From Paragorgia papillata (lineage: Eukaryota > Cnidaria > Anthozoa > Scleralcyonacea > Coralliidae), in the NCBI GenBank assembly GCA_035771165.1, contig JAWNZC010000444.1, positions 2,347,323 through 2,411,322 of the forward strand: a stretch of DNA of 64,000 nucleotides. Reading direction: 5' to 3'. The position numbers and the translations under genes were made by a program. The notes below the pieces were generated by a model that saw only the letters and a program-made list of their open reading frames with translations, did no database searches and was not told where the DNA came from. How positions within the stretch are numbered: position 1 is the stretch's first letter; every line of letters starts with the position of its first letter. Below, piece by piece: positions 44,421 through 55,931 of this stretch.

Positions 44421-46440
44421 TTATTTTTTCTCTTTATAGACTTCAAAAGACCATTTGATAGCCATGGGTTTTTTAATAGCTAGCGATTTCGCAGCTTTAC
44501 CTTTTCTTATTGGAAAACACGAATTATAGATACAAGTATATTTATCAAAAAAAGCTCCGTAAGCATTTAAAGGATCATTAAATCCATTGAGATTAGCCCA
44601 ATTTGAATTTCTTAGTTGATCACGAAAATTCAAAATATTGGTTTTATTTTTGTCACGAAAGATAAAATAACTATTCTTATCTGAAATAGAACTTTCAGTT
44701 TGATCAACAATCATACAAAAAACAGGTAAGTAAGTGATCAGAAATGTCAGTGAACAATAGACCGCTAACAAACTGATTATCAAAATGGTTTGTAAATATA
44801 TTATCAATGAGAGTTGCCGCATGGGAAGTAATCCTAATAGGATGAGTTATCAGAGGGAAAAACATATTGGTATACATATATCAAGGAATTCACTCGTCAG
44901 AGGATGTTTAAGGTGATTCATTAAATTCAAATTCCAATCACCCATGAGATAACATGGTTTGTTTAATTTCCATCAGTGTATTGGTATTCATTACAAATTC
45001 CTCGATGCTTTGATTTGGAGGTCGATATACAATTCCTACAATAATGTTTTTCCCTCGTGGCCTACAAATTTCAATACAAAGTGATTCCGTATACATGCTG
45101 AATCATCAAAGGCTAGGTCAGAGCGAATTTTGTATTCTAAAGCCTTGTTTACACGGCCAAAATTTAAGCACGCTTAAGTTAAGCGTGCTTAAAATGCGCC
45201 ACCTTGGTGCGTTTACACGGTCATTTAATAATCCCTTACTAAAACACGTACACCATGATTCAACATGGCGGACGAGCTATATTTTTGGTTTTGGAAGCTT
45301 CGTATGGGTAGCGTGCGTCAAAGAACAACGGAAGACATCGGTACACGAGAAAGAGTAATAGCTAAAAGAAAGAAAAGAACAAAGGAACAAAGAATAGCGA
45401 GATAGAAGCTTCTATACAGCAGGGCAAAAAAATTCATTTTATCGTATTAATAACACCGTATTAATTAATAGCAAGCGTTTTTCAATCCCGTTGCGTTTAT
45501 ACATGGCCAAGTTAAGCGCGAATAGAGAGCTTAAGCAACCGACGTTTCACTGCCACGGACGGCGTTTTAATTCAATAGCATTTTCCATTCAAAACAATGA
45601 TAATTAGCAATTTAAAATTCCAAGAGCAAAGTGAACGCCGTCGTCGTTCTACACAAGATGTCATTGAGAGCATTTTCATGTTCTTGAGACGACGGGAACT
45701 TCTAGAACGTTGAGGCCTGTCATAGTTGTTTTACTCAACAATGAGTCATACTTTTAAAGTAGAAAAATTGTATTTTAAGGGGATAATTTCATTACATTAC
45801 AATATAAAATAAAGGATCTGTATTTTTAAATAAAGATGAAATTTAAGCTTATGAGCTAACAGGTTAGATATGTGATTATTCCTAGCCTTTGTTTTGGGTA
45901 AAAAAGTATTTTCAAAGAATACGCGGTTCAGTAGTTCTGTATTGTATTCCTGTTCTTCCGGTCACCGTCCGTGTCTCAAAAACGCCTAATATGCTTAAGC
46001 TCTCTATTAACTGATCGCCACCTCCTTGAGGTGGTGCAAACTAATCGCGATTAATTTACGCCGATCTGTTTACACGGACATTTTAAGCCCGCTTAAAGCA
46101 CCAAAACCATTAGCGACATGCACTCAATTAGAATGTTCCTCTTTGACGTTACTTACTATACATGCTTAAAGTCAGATGTGGCTCAGATCCCGCTCGGTAA
46201 ATTTTGGCCGTGTAAACAGGGCTTAATTCAGAAGCAACGTATAGTATAGTCCGACGCCTCCACCAGATCTATTAGAGCGATAGTTGTGAATAAACGTATA
46301 GTAATCAATATCAACAGAATGGGTTAACGTTTGGAGCCATATGTTTCAGAGATGCCGATAATCGAGAATTTGGTGTTAAAATTGGCCAATAAGTTGGTTG
46401 GGCTATCCCAGTTACGGGAATGGATTCGAATATTTAAATG
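44421..46440 (-). pseudogene. LINE endonuclease domain remnant
   Basis: 44421-44822 encodes the linker after the APE endonuclease (SDHLPVFC-like, then FRDQLRNSNW). Upstream, 44880-45137 and 46227-46440 encode scattered endonuclease pieces (VGIVYRPPNQ-like), separated by the nested element. Multiple stops. Confidence 0.65.
45141..46223. mobile_element. Harbinger-like element with TAA target duplication
   Basis: TIR agccttgtttacacggcc, inverted at the right end as ggccgtgtaaacagggct, flanked by TAA at 45138-45140 and 46224-46226. The 1083-base interior shows sub-terminal taagc repeats and no transposase. Confidence 0.8.
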
Positions 46441-46453
46441 AAAATAAGATTCA

Positions 46454-47790
46454 ATGAGGGATGAACGTAACCTAGAAGAAGTTCTTGGAAGAAAGAAAGG
46501 TTTCGATACAGCCTTTGATAAGTTTAAAGAAGTTCATGATCATTACGTCGCATTGTTAAATCAACCAGATGACATAGAACATGCTAATGAGGCTTACGAA
46601 GGACGAGTTCGGGAATATTGTGCTTTTATACAAGAGCTTGATTTATGGATAGAAAAGGTACAGATGAATGAATGCCAGCCCGATATTCGGCCGAGAGATT
46701 CAATTAGTCAAGCTGGATCCGCTAATTAAAACAAAGGGAAGTTATGCTAGCTCTCGAAGCCATAGAAGTTCAGTGATGAAGATGAACGAGGCTAAGGAGA
46801 AAAGAGAACTGGCTCACTTGAAGTTACATGCAGCAGCTTGAAAAAATGAAAGCCCTGGAGTTAAAGAAACTTCAAGTGAAAGGGGAAGAGGATGCTTTAA
46901 AACTGCGGAATGAATATGAACAGGCTGAGCTTAGTGAACGTATTATGGGGGAAACCGAGTTAATGACCAAGGAAAGAAAATTCTTCAAGAAAGATTACAA
47001 ATCTATATATGCAATCAAATTATGTCGCACCAAAAGAGGATAAGCGTATGCCCTTGACTACGCCTGGTTGCTTGGTAACAGGAAACATGGACCCAGCTCT
47101 ATCCATCCGCAAGAACCGAGCAAAGAGTACAACACGTACCTTCTGGGTTTGAAATTAATTCACGAGGGCCAGAGCTACATAAAAATAAATATGCCGACGC
47201 GAAACGATCCAGTACCGAAAGCCCCAGGTATCGTTATATCGGAAGGTGAAGAGAACATTGGTGGTAGGTTACCTGACTTCAACGGTTTACGACATTCTAC
47301 CTTACATCCAAGCCCAGACGAGCAGCGAAAACTTCAAAGTGTAACATATGCAATGAATGAAGGATTTAATATGCCCAAACCAGAACTACTTACATTCGGT
47401 GGAAATCCACTGAATTATTGGAGATTTGTTACTAATTTTGAGACGAATATTGAGAGTGAAACAAGGAGTGCAAGAAAGAAATTGGTCTATCTAATTCAAC
47501 ATTGTAAATGAGAAGCTCGGGAAGCGATAGAAGATTGCAGTATATTCTCGACCCAGAAGTACTGAGGATACAAGAAAGCCCGAGAAATTTTATTACAGCA
47601 GTTTGGAAGACCGCATGTGGTGGCCCAGTCGCATATTAAGCAGACAACCGGAGGACAGCCAATTAAACCAATGGATGGCCCAGCACTTCTCAAGCTGGCT
47701 CGTCAAATGCAAAATTGTGAACTTACCTTGGTAAAAATGGGTTGGGCAGATGATTTAAATAACTGTGAGACTCTCCTCAATACTATTGCT
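46454..47790 (+). pseudogene. BEL/Pao gag-like region (DUF1759)
   Basis: Starts with a coiled-coil-like acidic N terminus (46454-46729), a lysine/glutamate-rich helix (46828-47043), then FGGNPLNYWRFVTNFE, the core of DUF1759. In-frame stops lie at 47509 and 47569. The gag frame then joins directly to the reverse transcriptase, so the zinc knuckle and protease are absent. Confidence 0.75.
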
Positions 47791-49500
47791 GTTTTCCATC
47801 CTCGCAAGCCTGGAAAAGTCCGCGTTGTTTTCGACTGTGCAGCTAAGTTAAAAGGAACTTCTTTAAATGAGCAGCTTCTTCGAGGTCCCGACTTGACGAA
47901 CAATCTGGTAGGCGTTCTAGTTCGTTTCGGAAAGGAGCCAATCGCTGTTGTGGCTGACATTGAAGCGATGTTCCATCAGGTACTAGTGAGTCCAGACGAT
48001 CGTAATGTCTTGCGCTTTCTGTGGTGGCCTAACAACGATTTAACCAAAGAACCAGAAGATCACCAGATGCTGGTTCACATATTTGGAGCCACGTCATCAC
48101 CGAGTTGCACAAATTTCTGCCTCAAGAAGACAGCTCGCGATAATCGCGAGAAATGTCATGCTGAAACCATCAAGACCGTTGAGAAGAACTTTTACGTCGA
48201 TGATTGTTTGAAGTCGACACAAACAATCGTCGATGCTAAATGTCTTGTTCATCAACTCAGCGATTTGCTGTCATTAGGAGGGTTTCACCTTACGAAATGG
48301 GTGTCCAATAATAAAGAAGTGATGGAGGCAATCCCTGAGAAAGAGAGAGCTGCCTCAGTGGTTAATATTGATTCAGAGCAACAACCGTGGGAACGCACCC
48401 TTGGTGTACAATGGAATGTTGAAAGTGATGAATTTGGCTTCAAAATCGTGGAGAAAGATAATCCAGCGACTAGGCGTGGCATTCTCTCGAGCGTAAGCTC
48501 GGTGTATGATCCGTTGGGATTTGTAGCGCCATTTGTCTTAACAGCCAAGAGGATTTTACAAGGACTTTGCAAGAAAAAGATTGGTTGGGACGACGCAATC
48601 GATGATGCGGAATTGAACAATTGGGAACAGTGGCGCTCCGATCTTCAAGAAATAGCCAACATCTCTGTGACAAGATGTCTAAAGCCAGCGGTACCTGGTG
48701 AAATGCGATTTATAGAGTTGCATCACTTCGCAGATGCATCGCAGTATGCCTATGGAGTCGTTTCGTATCTACGTATGGCCAATATTGAAGGAGACGTCCA
48801 TTGTTCGTTCGTGTTTGGAAAGTCGCGTCTGGCACCTTTAATAACGATCACAATACCAAGGCTAGAGTTGTCTGCAGCGACATTGACAGTTAAATTAAAT
48901 CGAATGATAAACTAGATAGTAGATATGGTCATCGACAGAACCGTCTTTTGGACCGATTCTACATCTGTTCTACAGTTTATCAATAATACCACTAGAAGAT
49001 TTCACACCTTCGTGGCGAATCGCCTTTCAGTCATTCATGGCGGCTCGTTGCCTAGTCAGTGGAAGTTTGTGGAATCAAAATTGAATCCTGCTGACAACAC
49101 AACTAGAGGTTTAACCGCCAAGGAGATGGTAAGAAATAAGCAATGGTTTGCTGGTCCTTTATTTTTGTGGGGTCCAGAAGAAAATTGGCCTGTCTCACCA
49201 TGCAAAGTGTCCGAATTGCCAAGTGATGACCCTGAGATAAAGATCGAAGTTCAGAGTCACGCCATTACTCAAGAGAATGTGTTGGACACGTTAATTTCGA
49301 GATACTATTCTTGGAACAAGCTCAAAAAGGGGATTGCGTGGTTAATGCGTTTTAAAGAATTCATGATGCATACCTGCCGTTCAAAAGATAGAAAACGGGA
49401 TGTAAAAGCCATGAATCGATGCTACCTGTCGGTCAAAGAGATGAGACGAGCAGAGGAGCAACTTGTGATGTTCGTACAAAATCAAGCATTCTCGAAATAA
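47791..49500 (+). pseudogene. BEL/Pao reverse transcriptase and RNase H
   Basis: RT blocks [23 protein letters not shown] and the active-site box FYVDD are clear, followed by [12 protein letters not shown] and an RNase H region with FADAS and FWTDSTSVL. One in-frame stop at 48913 lies inside RNase H. The first RT residues are missing because of the internal deletion. Confidence 0.85.
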
Positions 49501-49634
49501 ATTGCCATGCTACGCCAGATAGATGTTCAGAACTCCACCAAAATTGAACAGAAGAGTTACTTCTTCAAAAAGTAACTAGTTACAGTTACTTCTTCAGAAA
49601 AAGTAACTAGTTTCAGTACATCAACCAACGAAAG

Positions 49635-50535
49635 ATGAAAGCGGCAAGTGCACTTTACAAGTTAAACCCTAAGTTAGAAGACGGAATACTTCAAGTTGGA
49701 GGACGTCTTGGAAACGTACCAATAGATTCAGATGCCAAACATCCTATGATACTTCCAAACAATCACCATCTGACAAACCTAATTATCGAGCATTATCATG
49801 AAGACTTAGGACACTCTGGAAGAGAGCACGTGCTATCATCCGTACGACAACGTTACTGGATTATCAGAGGTCGCGTCGCCGTTCGTCGAGTTATTGGGCA
49901 TTGTCTGAAATGCGAAAGAAGAAATGTGATCCAATGTGAGCAAATGATGGCGGATTTACCCAAGAGTCGGGTTCAACCAGATCAGCCTCCTTTTACGTAT
50001 GTTGGGATAGATTATTTTGGACCACTACTCGTGAAGCAAGGACGTGCTCGCGTGAAGCGTTATGGTTGTATATTTACGTGCCTAGCTATTCGAGCTGTAC
50101 ACCTCGAGATTGCGCATTCTCTCGATACAGATTCGTTTATTGATGCATTGCGCCGCTTCATAGCTCGCCGTGGAAAACCTGCAGAGATTCGAAGCGAGAG
50201 GGACGAATTTTCAGGGAGGAGAACGTGAACTCAGAGAAGCTATTCAGGGATGGAATCAAACCCAACTAAACGAGTTTTTCCGTCAAAAAGAAATTAAGTG
50301 GATCTTCAGGTGGCGTGTGGGAAAGATTGATACGCTCCGTAAAAAGAATCCTCAAGGCGCTTTAACCACAATGGCTGAAGTAGAGGCAATTTTGAACAGC
50401 AGACTCATTACTCCGAACAGTGATAGTCCTATATACACAGATGCAGAAGCTTTAACTCCAAATCACATTTTGTTACTCCGAAGTAATCCATCCTTTCCAA
50501 CGGGAGTTTTCAACGAAAAGGATCAATACACATGA
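49635..50535 (+). pseudogene. BEL/Pao integrase, frameshifted
   Basis: An HHCC zinc region ([18 protein letters not shown]) and the first catalytic Asp context GIDYFGP are present. A frameshift near 50200 destroys the second catalytic Asp segment before GTNFQGGE resumes in the other frame. A 30-base direct duplication (49553-49613) lies just upstream. Confidence 0.8.
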
Positions 50536-50550
50536 AGACGGTGGCGCCAA

Positions 50551-50838
50551 GTGCAATATTTGGCAAACATATTTTGGAAACGGTGGATTAAAGAATATTT
50601 ACGAACTCTTCAAGAAAGACAAAAATGGAATTTTCCACAACAAAATATCAAAGAGGATGATATTGTACTCATAATACAGGAAAATACCCCTCGAGGGCAG
50701 TGGCCCTCGGCTAGAGTTATTAAAGTTCACTGTGGGAGCGACGGAAAAGTGAGGTCAGCGGTTGTAAAAACGCAGTCGACTCATTTAACTAGGCCCGTGA
50801 CGAAATTGTGCTTGTTGGAGAACGTTTCCTTGTCCTAA
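50551..50838 (+). pseudogene. BEL/Pao C-terminal DUF5641 region
   Basis: [19 protein letters not shown] followed by GQWPSARV is typical of the domain after integrase in this group. Confidence 0.75.
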
Positions 50839-51177
50839 TGTAAATATTAGTAGAAATAAACTATTTGTATAGATCGTTAATTTTGGGTCGGTAATGATAT
50901 GGACAAAGGACCAACACTAATTGCTTTTATTTAGTTCTCTTAATTAACATTTAGAGTGTGTCTCTCGAGACAGTTAATATATGAAAATTATTAAAAAAAA
51001 ATAGATAAATATAGGTGCGGTCAACTGACTTTTTAGCTATAGATAATAATTATTATTCTTGAAAGTAAAAGCATTAGGTAGAGTTAGGTTAATAATTCGT
51101 AAACTGCGTAAGAGAGTTCACGAATAAAGTTCTGAAACGAAAGTCTAATGCTGTCTGCTACAATATACAATATATGG
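50839..51177. other. Possible 3' LTR or UTR remnant of the BEL/Pao element
   Basis: AT-rich stretch between the DUF5641 stop and the point where copy 1 alignment resumes. It contains aataaag at 51123 as a possible polyadenylation signal. No matching LTR is found at the 5' side. Confidence 0.35.
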
Positions 51178-51325
51178 CAAGCTTTATGAGCCCACTTTAA
51201 ACAATACGTTGGCGGTGTCACCATTGATGCTCCCCAATACGCATACGCTAATCACAATTTGCTGGCTGACGCAATGCTGCATGCGTGCGGACGCAAATAT
51301 CACGTATTTCTGCCCATAGATAGCG

Positions 51326-51358
<33 letters not shown>

Positions 51359-51679
51359 CCGCAACAAGTCTGTTGATAACAAGGAATAACAGGGTTGATA
51401 GAACAAATTGTAGCAAGCCTGATGCAATCAACAATGTTGTTACAACTTGTCCCAACAGACTTGTTGCCAGCTTTATTGCAACTCTGCACTGCACTAAGCT
51501 GATAAAAACTAGCTACGACAGACGTACGTGTTACAATAGAATAGAATAGAATAGAATAAAACGTCATTTCACGAGGGAAAAGACGTATTAACCAAAAAGG
51601 TTATCTAACATATTACGGCCCTCAAAATATAACAATAATTACAAAATGATATACTATACTAGCCTGCGTGCAGACTTCC

Positions 51680-52190
51680 CCCCGAAAGGGTGTAGAAAGG
51701 TACTCGAATTCTACGTCGTTCAACAGGGGAATTAAAATTACCTCCAACCCAAGGTTTACAAAGTCAAACCATGGTTATAGACGCCAAAATAAAACAGCTG
51801 AAGCAAAGTGGAAAAGAAAACGTTCAGCACAAACCAAGTTGCCAAGTTGAAAACCAGCTAGCGAAGTGTTTAACCTCAACCAGCCCCTTTCTATTCTCCT
51901 CTGTGTATGGTTTCACGTCGTTCTCTACTGGTGTAGAAGAGGTCGCGAAGGACAGCGTTCTCTCACGGTAAACACTAGCTTCTCCTTTGAAGTTGACAGT
52001 TCCGGCCAACGCTACGTGAAGATGACCCACGTACAAAAAGTCAACCCCAACTGCTCTGCTCTTTTTCAGTATCCCGTCGGCAAAAACTGGAAGTCGTCGA
52101 ACAAAGTCTGGTTTTAAAATTGGCCACTCGGCATCAACAAATTGGGGAAAATGATGGCAGATATCAGTAAAGCAGCTTCTTAACCTTTGC
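51680..52190 (+). pseudogene. DUF3504 / Crypton-type recombinase-like pseudogene, copy 2
   Basis: Distal counterpart of 14862-15850, retaining GVERYSNSTSFNRGIKI, AKIKQLKQSGKENVQHKPS, FEVDSSGQRYVKMTH and NPNCSALFQYPV in changing frames. The N-terminal exon and its intron (copy 1 14862-15350) are absent here. More residues of the middle segment are preserved than in copy 1. Confidence 0.65.
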
Positions 52191-52668
52191 TGGTCAAGTT
52201 CTGTTTGTTCAAAAAAGTTTCAGTTTAAACGTGTTTCTTTCGAACAGCTTGTAAATAACGTTCGAAGCTTCGTGGCTAAAAACAGGAGGTAGTAAGCTTG
52301 CATCATCCGATGCTCAGAGAGCCAATCATATGCGAGAAAATGTAATCACCATGCAGCCAATGAGAATAAGATTCCGAAAACAAAACTTGCGTCACCATGG
52401 ACCGTTGGCTAAATTATATTTTTCACAGTTTGGAATTAGTTGAAACAGACGAGCATCCACATTCCACGAATAAAAGTCTTTATCGGTTTTGAAGTGAGAC
52501 ATATTTGACTGAAATTTGAAAAAGATTTTCCTAGTTTTTTCTTCATTTCTTATCTAATTAGTATTCATAGGGCTGTATGCTATATACAGCCCGCGGTACA
52601 TCAAAGAAAACCGACTCAATCATGAAATAAATAAATAAATATATATATATATATATATAATTAACAAA
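52191..52668. other. Duplicated non-coding block, no gene seen
   Basis: Aligns with 15850-15875, 16861-17130 and 17750-17870 of copy 1, skipping the SINE and hairpin insertions. Ends in a TA/TAAA microsatellite. Confidence 0.5.
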
Positions 52669-52860
52669 TAGATTCCATTTTGCCGTTGTCTGTTCAGTTA
52701 TAGATGCACAGATGACGTCACAACGTGGTAAGAACAAAAAAGTTGCCCACGAGACGCAGTCGAGTGGGTCACTGATGTTCTTACCACGTTGTGACGTCCT
52801 CTGTGCATCTATAACTGAACAGACAACAAAAAAATGGAATCTATTTGTTTTATACAATAA
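52669..52860. mobile_element. Fold-back MITE, about 190 bp
   Basis: Arms containing tctgttcagttatagatgca and its inverse around a gcagtc-like centre. It lies beside a TA tract. Absent from copy 1, which instead has the hammerhead-like palindrome at the comparable place. Confidence 0.65.
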
Positions 52861-53506
52861 AAATTTAAAAGGTTTTTATCGAAACTCTTCCCGGATTTTG
52901 GGGCATGAAGAAAAAAATAAACAAGTCAGCTGACGTGATCTGTTAAAACACGTATAGCAACCAGGGTATTGTATAAATATATATATATACAACACTCGAA
53001 ATTTTCTCACGCCAAAAATTCTTAGAACTGTCGGAACGACGTCGCCCAGTTTAACTGACGTACCATAAACAACTTTTTGTAAACAAGATTGAGAGTAAAT
53101 TAAGGGCCTACTTTAGGTTACGTAGACAACTGAGAGGGGACACAAGTTTTATAGATAACCTCTATATACGAGTGAAATAGACATGTGAAAATGTTCCGTG
53201 TGGGGGACGTTCGTTGCTAAGGATTACCACACAAGTGGTTGAAGAGGCGTTTTTATTGTTTATCGAGTTCTTTTCAACAAATAATTAGTTTACAAAATCA
53301 AAATACATAATTCTTTATAGTGACGAGCAGAATTGATGCGAAACCAAAGCCATACTAAAAATTAGCTTTTACGTACACTGACTGCAAAAGATTTCAATTC
53401 AGTCCAAGAATAAAGTTAATGATTAATGTAGATCTCGTTAATTTAGCATGCGTGAATTTTTTAACGCCTTTGACGGTAGTCGTATCTTTGTGTAGAAAAG
53501 CTTTCT

Positions 53507-53590
53507 GAGCCCCTGACATGCAGGGTTCGAACCTGCAACTTTCTAAATAATAACCGGTTAGATGCTCTAACCGTTGAGCTACCAAGGCTC
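53507..53590 (-). tRNA. tRNA-like element or tRNA-derived SINE head
   Basis: Minus strand has box A TAGCTCAACGG, a D arm GCTC/GAGC, a T arm GCAGG-TTCGAAC-CCTGC with box B, and an acceptor-like closing pair. The anticodon stem tctaa/ttaga encloses 11 bases instead of 7, and extra bases join the arms, so it is not a functional tRNA. It is more likely a pseudogene or the head of a SINE. Confidence 0.5.
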
Positions 53591-54120
53591 GGATGAAAAA
53601 CTAAGGTTGTAAAAATACATGAACTGACCAGCTATTTGTAGTTTACATGTATATTAGGAACTGGAAATAATGAAAATTTCGATTAGTATATATGAGAGTT
53701 CAATCTACTCTGGAAGAAAGAAAATAAAAATAAAGGATAGCTGTGAGAATGACACAGTGGGTTGTGTTGTATGTAACTATAGTTCCTTGTAATCGTTACT
53801 TTTTTTTAATCAGTATAACGGTTCCTTCAGTTTTCATTCTTGGGACACGTATTAAACGGTACAAGATAAAATGATTACAAGTTACAAACTAGGTATAATA
53901 TTTAAAAAAAATAGGTATAGGCCGCATTAGCTTTCATAAAGTATTGCTTGAATTGCACTACATTTTGGCGAAGCGAAATTATGCTAGTGATTGTGCTTGG
54001 CACGGAAGACTTTCACGTGGCTCTGGCCCGTTGTTTATTGATCAATCTCATTAATTCTCTCATTAGTCAGCGTAAAGCAGGTGAGTACAAACAAACGTTA
54101 GTGTCAGTGAAATAGATTTC
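53591..54120. other. No gene seen
   Basis: AT-rich, no recognised coding sequence or repeat. Confidence 0.4.
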
Positions 54121-54560
54121 TTAAAGTGCTTATGAAACGAAACTTAATTCTGTCTTATTTGAAAGAACACTTTTAATGACAGAGCAGCATTTTTTGCAGG
54201 TTTTCGTTTTTCTTGCTTCGGTTTATCAGCTTCGTTTTTTAGATATCTCACTTTGTTTGATATGTAAATGTCATATGTTGTTACATTTACGTATCGAAGA
54301 AGGTTATATATCATTGCTAGCGTTCCCCGACAGGGGGGCTGCAGCCCCCTCTGCCCCCTCTCTGGCGCCACCCCTGGCAAAGATTATAGCCTCGGATAAG
54401 TCATTATGCACGTGTACGTCAATACATGTACATTTACATATCAAACAAAGTGAGATATCTAAAAAACGAAGCTGATAAACCAAAAACTGCAAAAGATGTT
54501 TCTTTGTCATTTTAACTAGTGTTCTTTCAAATAAGACAAACTTAATTTTTGTTTCATTAA
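54121..54560. mobile_element. Long-TIR fold-back element, family member 2
   Basis: Arms of about 150 bases starting agtgcttatgaaacgaaact, inverted at 54420-54560. Same family as 31688-32231 but with a different, GC-rich centre (gacaggggggctgcagcc). Confidence 0.7.
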
Positions 54561-54894
54561 GTTTCATTTTAGTCATTTGTTTTACGAATAGTGACGTCAT
54601 CTTGAATTTGCAATGCATTGTGACCTATCTAGGTCAACTAAAAGGTGATTGCCTATTGTGGAGACACATTGCGTTACAAACATTTTTATGGCAACAACAT
54701 CGGACGTATGTGGATAGATTCGAGACAATTGTGTTAAAATGGGTTATTCTGAGATAAGTGAGTGGGACTCGAGGAAAATAAAAAATTAGAACGTATCCAT
54801 ATTAGCCGTCTCCTTGTTTTCAAGACCGTGGACAAATCGCCCTAACGGCCGGCTTATGGAAGAATTACGTAAGATCCTTCAAGTTTGAGACTAA

Positions 54895-55325
54895 GGGGGT
54901 GTTTATATGGAGAAGGGCCAGCCCTCTTGGTAGGGCTAGCCCTAGTAAGGGGGGCTGGAATTTACCTCGTGTTTGCATGAGCTTTTTTGGTAGGGCTATA
55001 GCCCTAGTAAGAGGGCTGGATTTCACCTCGCGTTGGCTTGTTTACCGACTTGTGCAGCTTTCCCACGAAGCCCGAAATCATGTTTTCGCAAACACGATTT
55101 GAATTTATAACAAACACATGAACAAATGCAACTTGTAAAATAAAAAGTTGACCAAGGCAAACTTTACCGTGTATACATACTGAGCTTCGATTTGCTAACC
55201 TTCCTAAGAGGGCCAGCCCTCTTGAGTGCGTTTACATGCATGGGAAACTCCAGCCCTCCTTATTGAGTTCTTTTTTTCTAACCCTACCAAAGAGGGCTGG
55301 CCCTCCTCCATATATAAACACCTCC
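54895..55325. mobile_element. 431-bp Harbinger-like MITE with TAA target duplication
   Basis: TIR ggnggtgtttatat with sub-terminal gggccagccctctt, inverted at the right end, flanked by TAA at 54892-54894 and 55326-55328. Several internal copies of the agggctagccct theme. Confidence 0.8.
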
Positions 55326-55931
55326 TAAATATGTGTGAATGACGAAATGACATATATGCTTATGTTAATCTCATCATACTGATGTTCGCTTCTATATAAT
55401 ATATAATCAAATCTAAATATAGGATAAAATGTTAAAAGTAGAAGTTTAGGTTACAATAGAATACTATGGAATATAGCGATTTTGTCGTGGTAACAAACTT
55501 GAAATATAGCTTGTAAAAAATTGTTTGCCATGGTCAATGCATGGTTAAATTGTACAATTCTAACTAAAAATACGTTAGTGCAGCAACTCTGGGTTTGTCC
55601 GCTTTTACTGGATTTTTCTAAACAGGCCTGTATTAAAATAAACACACCTGATTTGTTTTTGTATTATTAATAACATTAACTTGCAGTTTTTTCTATAGTC
55701 TCTGTCTCAGTCGAAACGAATAAAAATAAGACAGTATAATTCAAGATAAGCAAAAGGCAAATTTTCATTTAAGCAGATGTATATAGCTTTGGTCAAGGAA
55801 ACACACGAAAGGCTTGTGCTATACGTTTTATTAATGGCAGGGAAAGTAAATTTAGAAGGGAACTGCGAACGTTTGAAGAATGCTAACTTTCTCAGTGAAA
55901 TACGGCAGCAAAAACAAGTTAACGTTTGCTA

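Larger units (their letters stand above)
42316..46440 (-). mobile_element. CR1/Jockey-like LINE, decayed, with nested insertion
   Basis: A minus-strand element from its endonuclease end near 46440 to a 3' tail of attg repeats at 42328-42342. The open frames are broken at several points. A Harbinger-like element (45141-46223) interrupts the endonuclease region. Copy 1 shows the insertion point as gcacaat near 13660. Confidence 0.75.
46454..50838 (+). mobile_element. BEL/Pao retrotransposon remnant
   Basis: Gag-like, reverse transcriptase, RNase H, integrase and DUF5641 regions occur in the BEL/Pao order. The 5' end abuts the LINE at 46440 with no LTR visible. A stretch covering the protease and the start of RT is deleted near 47790. 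Stops and frameshifts show it is inactive. Confidence 0.85.
25650..53337 (+). repeat. Tandem segmental duplication, copy 2
   Basis: Second copy of the unit that carries the decarboxylase gene. It is about 27.7 kb against 18.3 kb for copy 1 because of extra insertions: a LINE fragment and fold-backs at 29.1-32.5 kb, a tandem array at 33982-36590, a TTAA-flanked element at 36946-37599, an unclassified block at 40709-41650, and a LINE plus BEL/Pao block at 42316-51170. Order and orientation of the shared blocks match copy 1 throughout. Confidence 0.85.
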
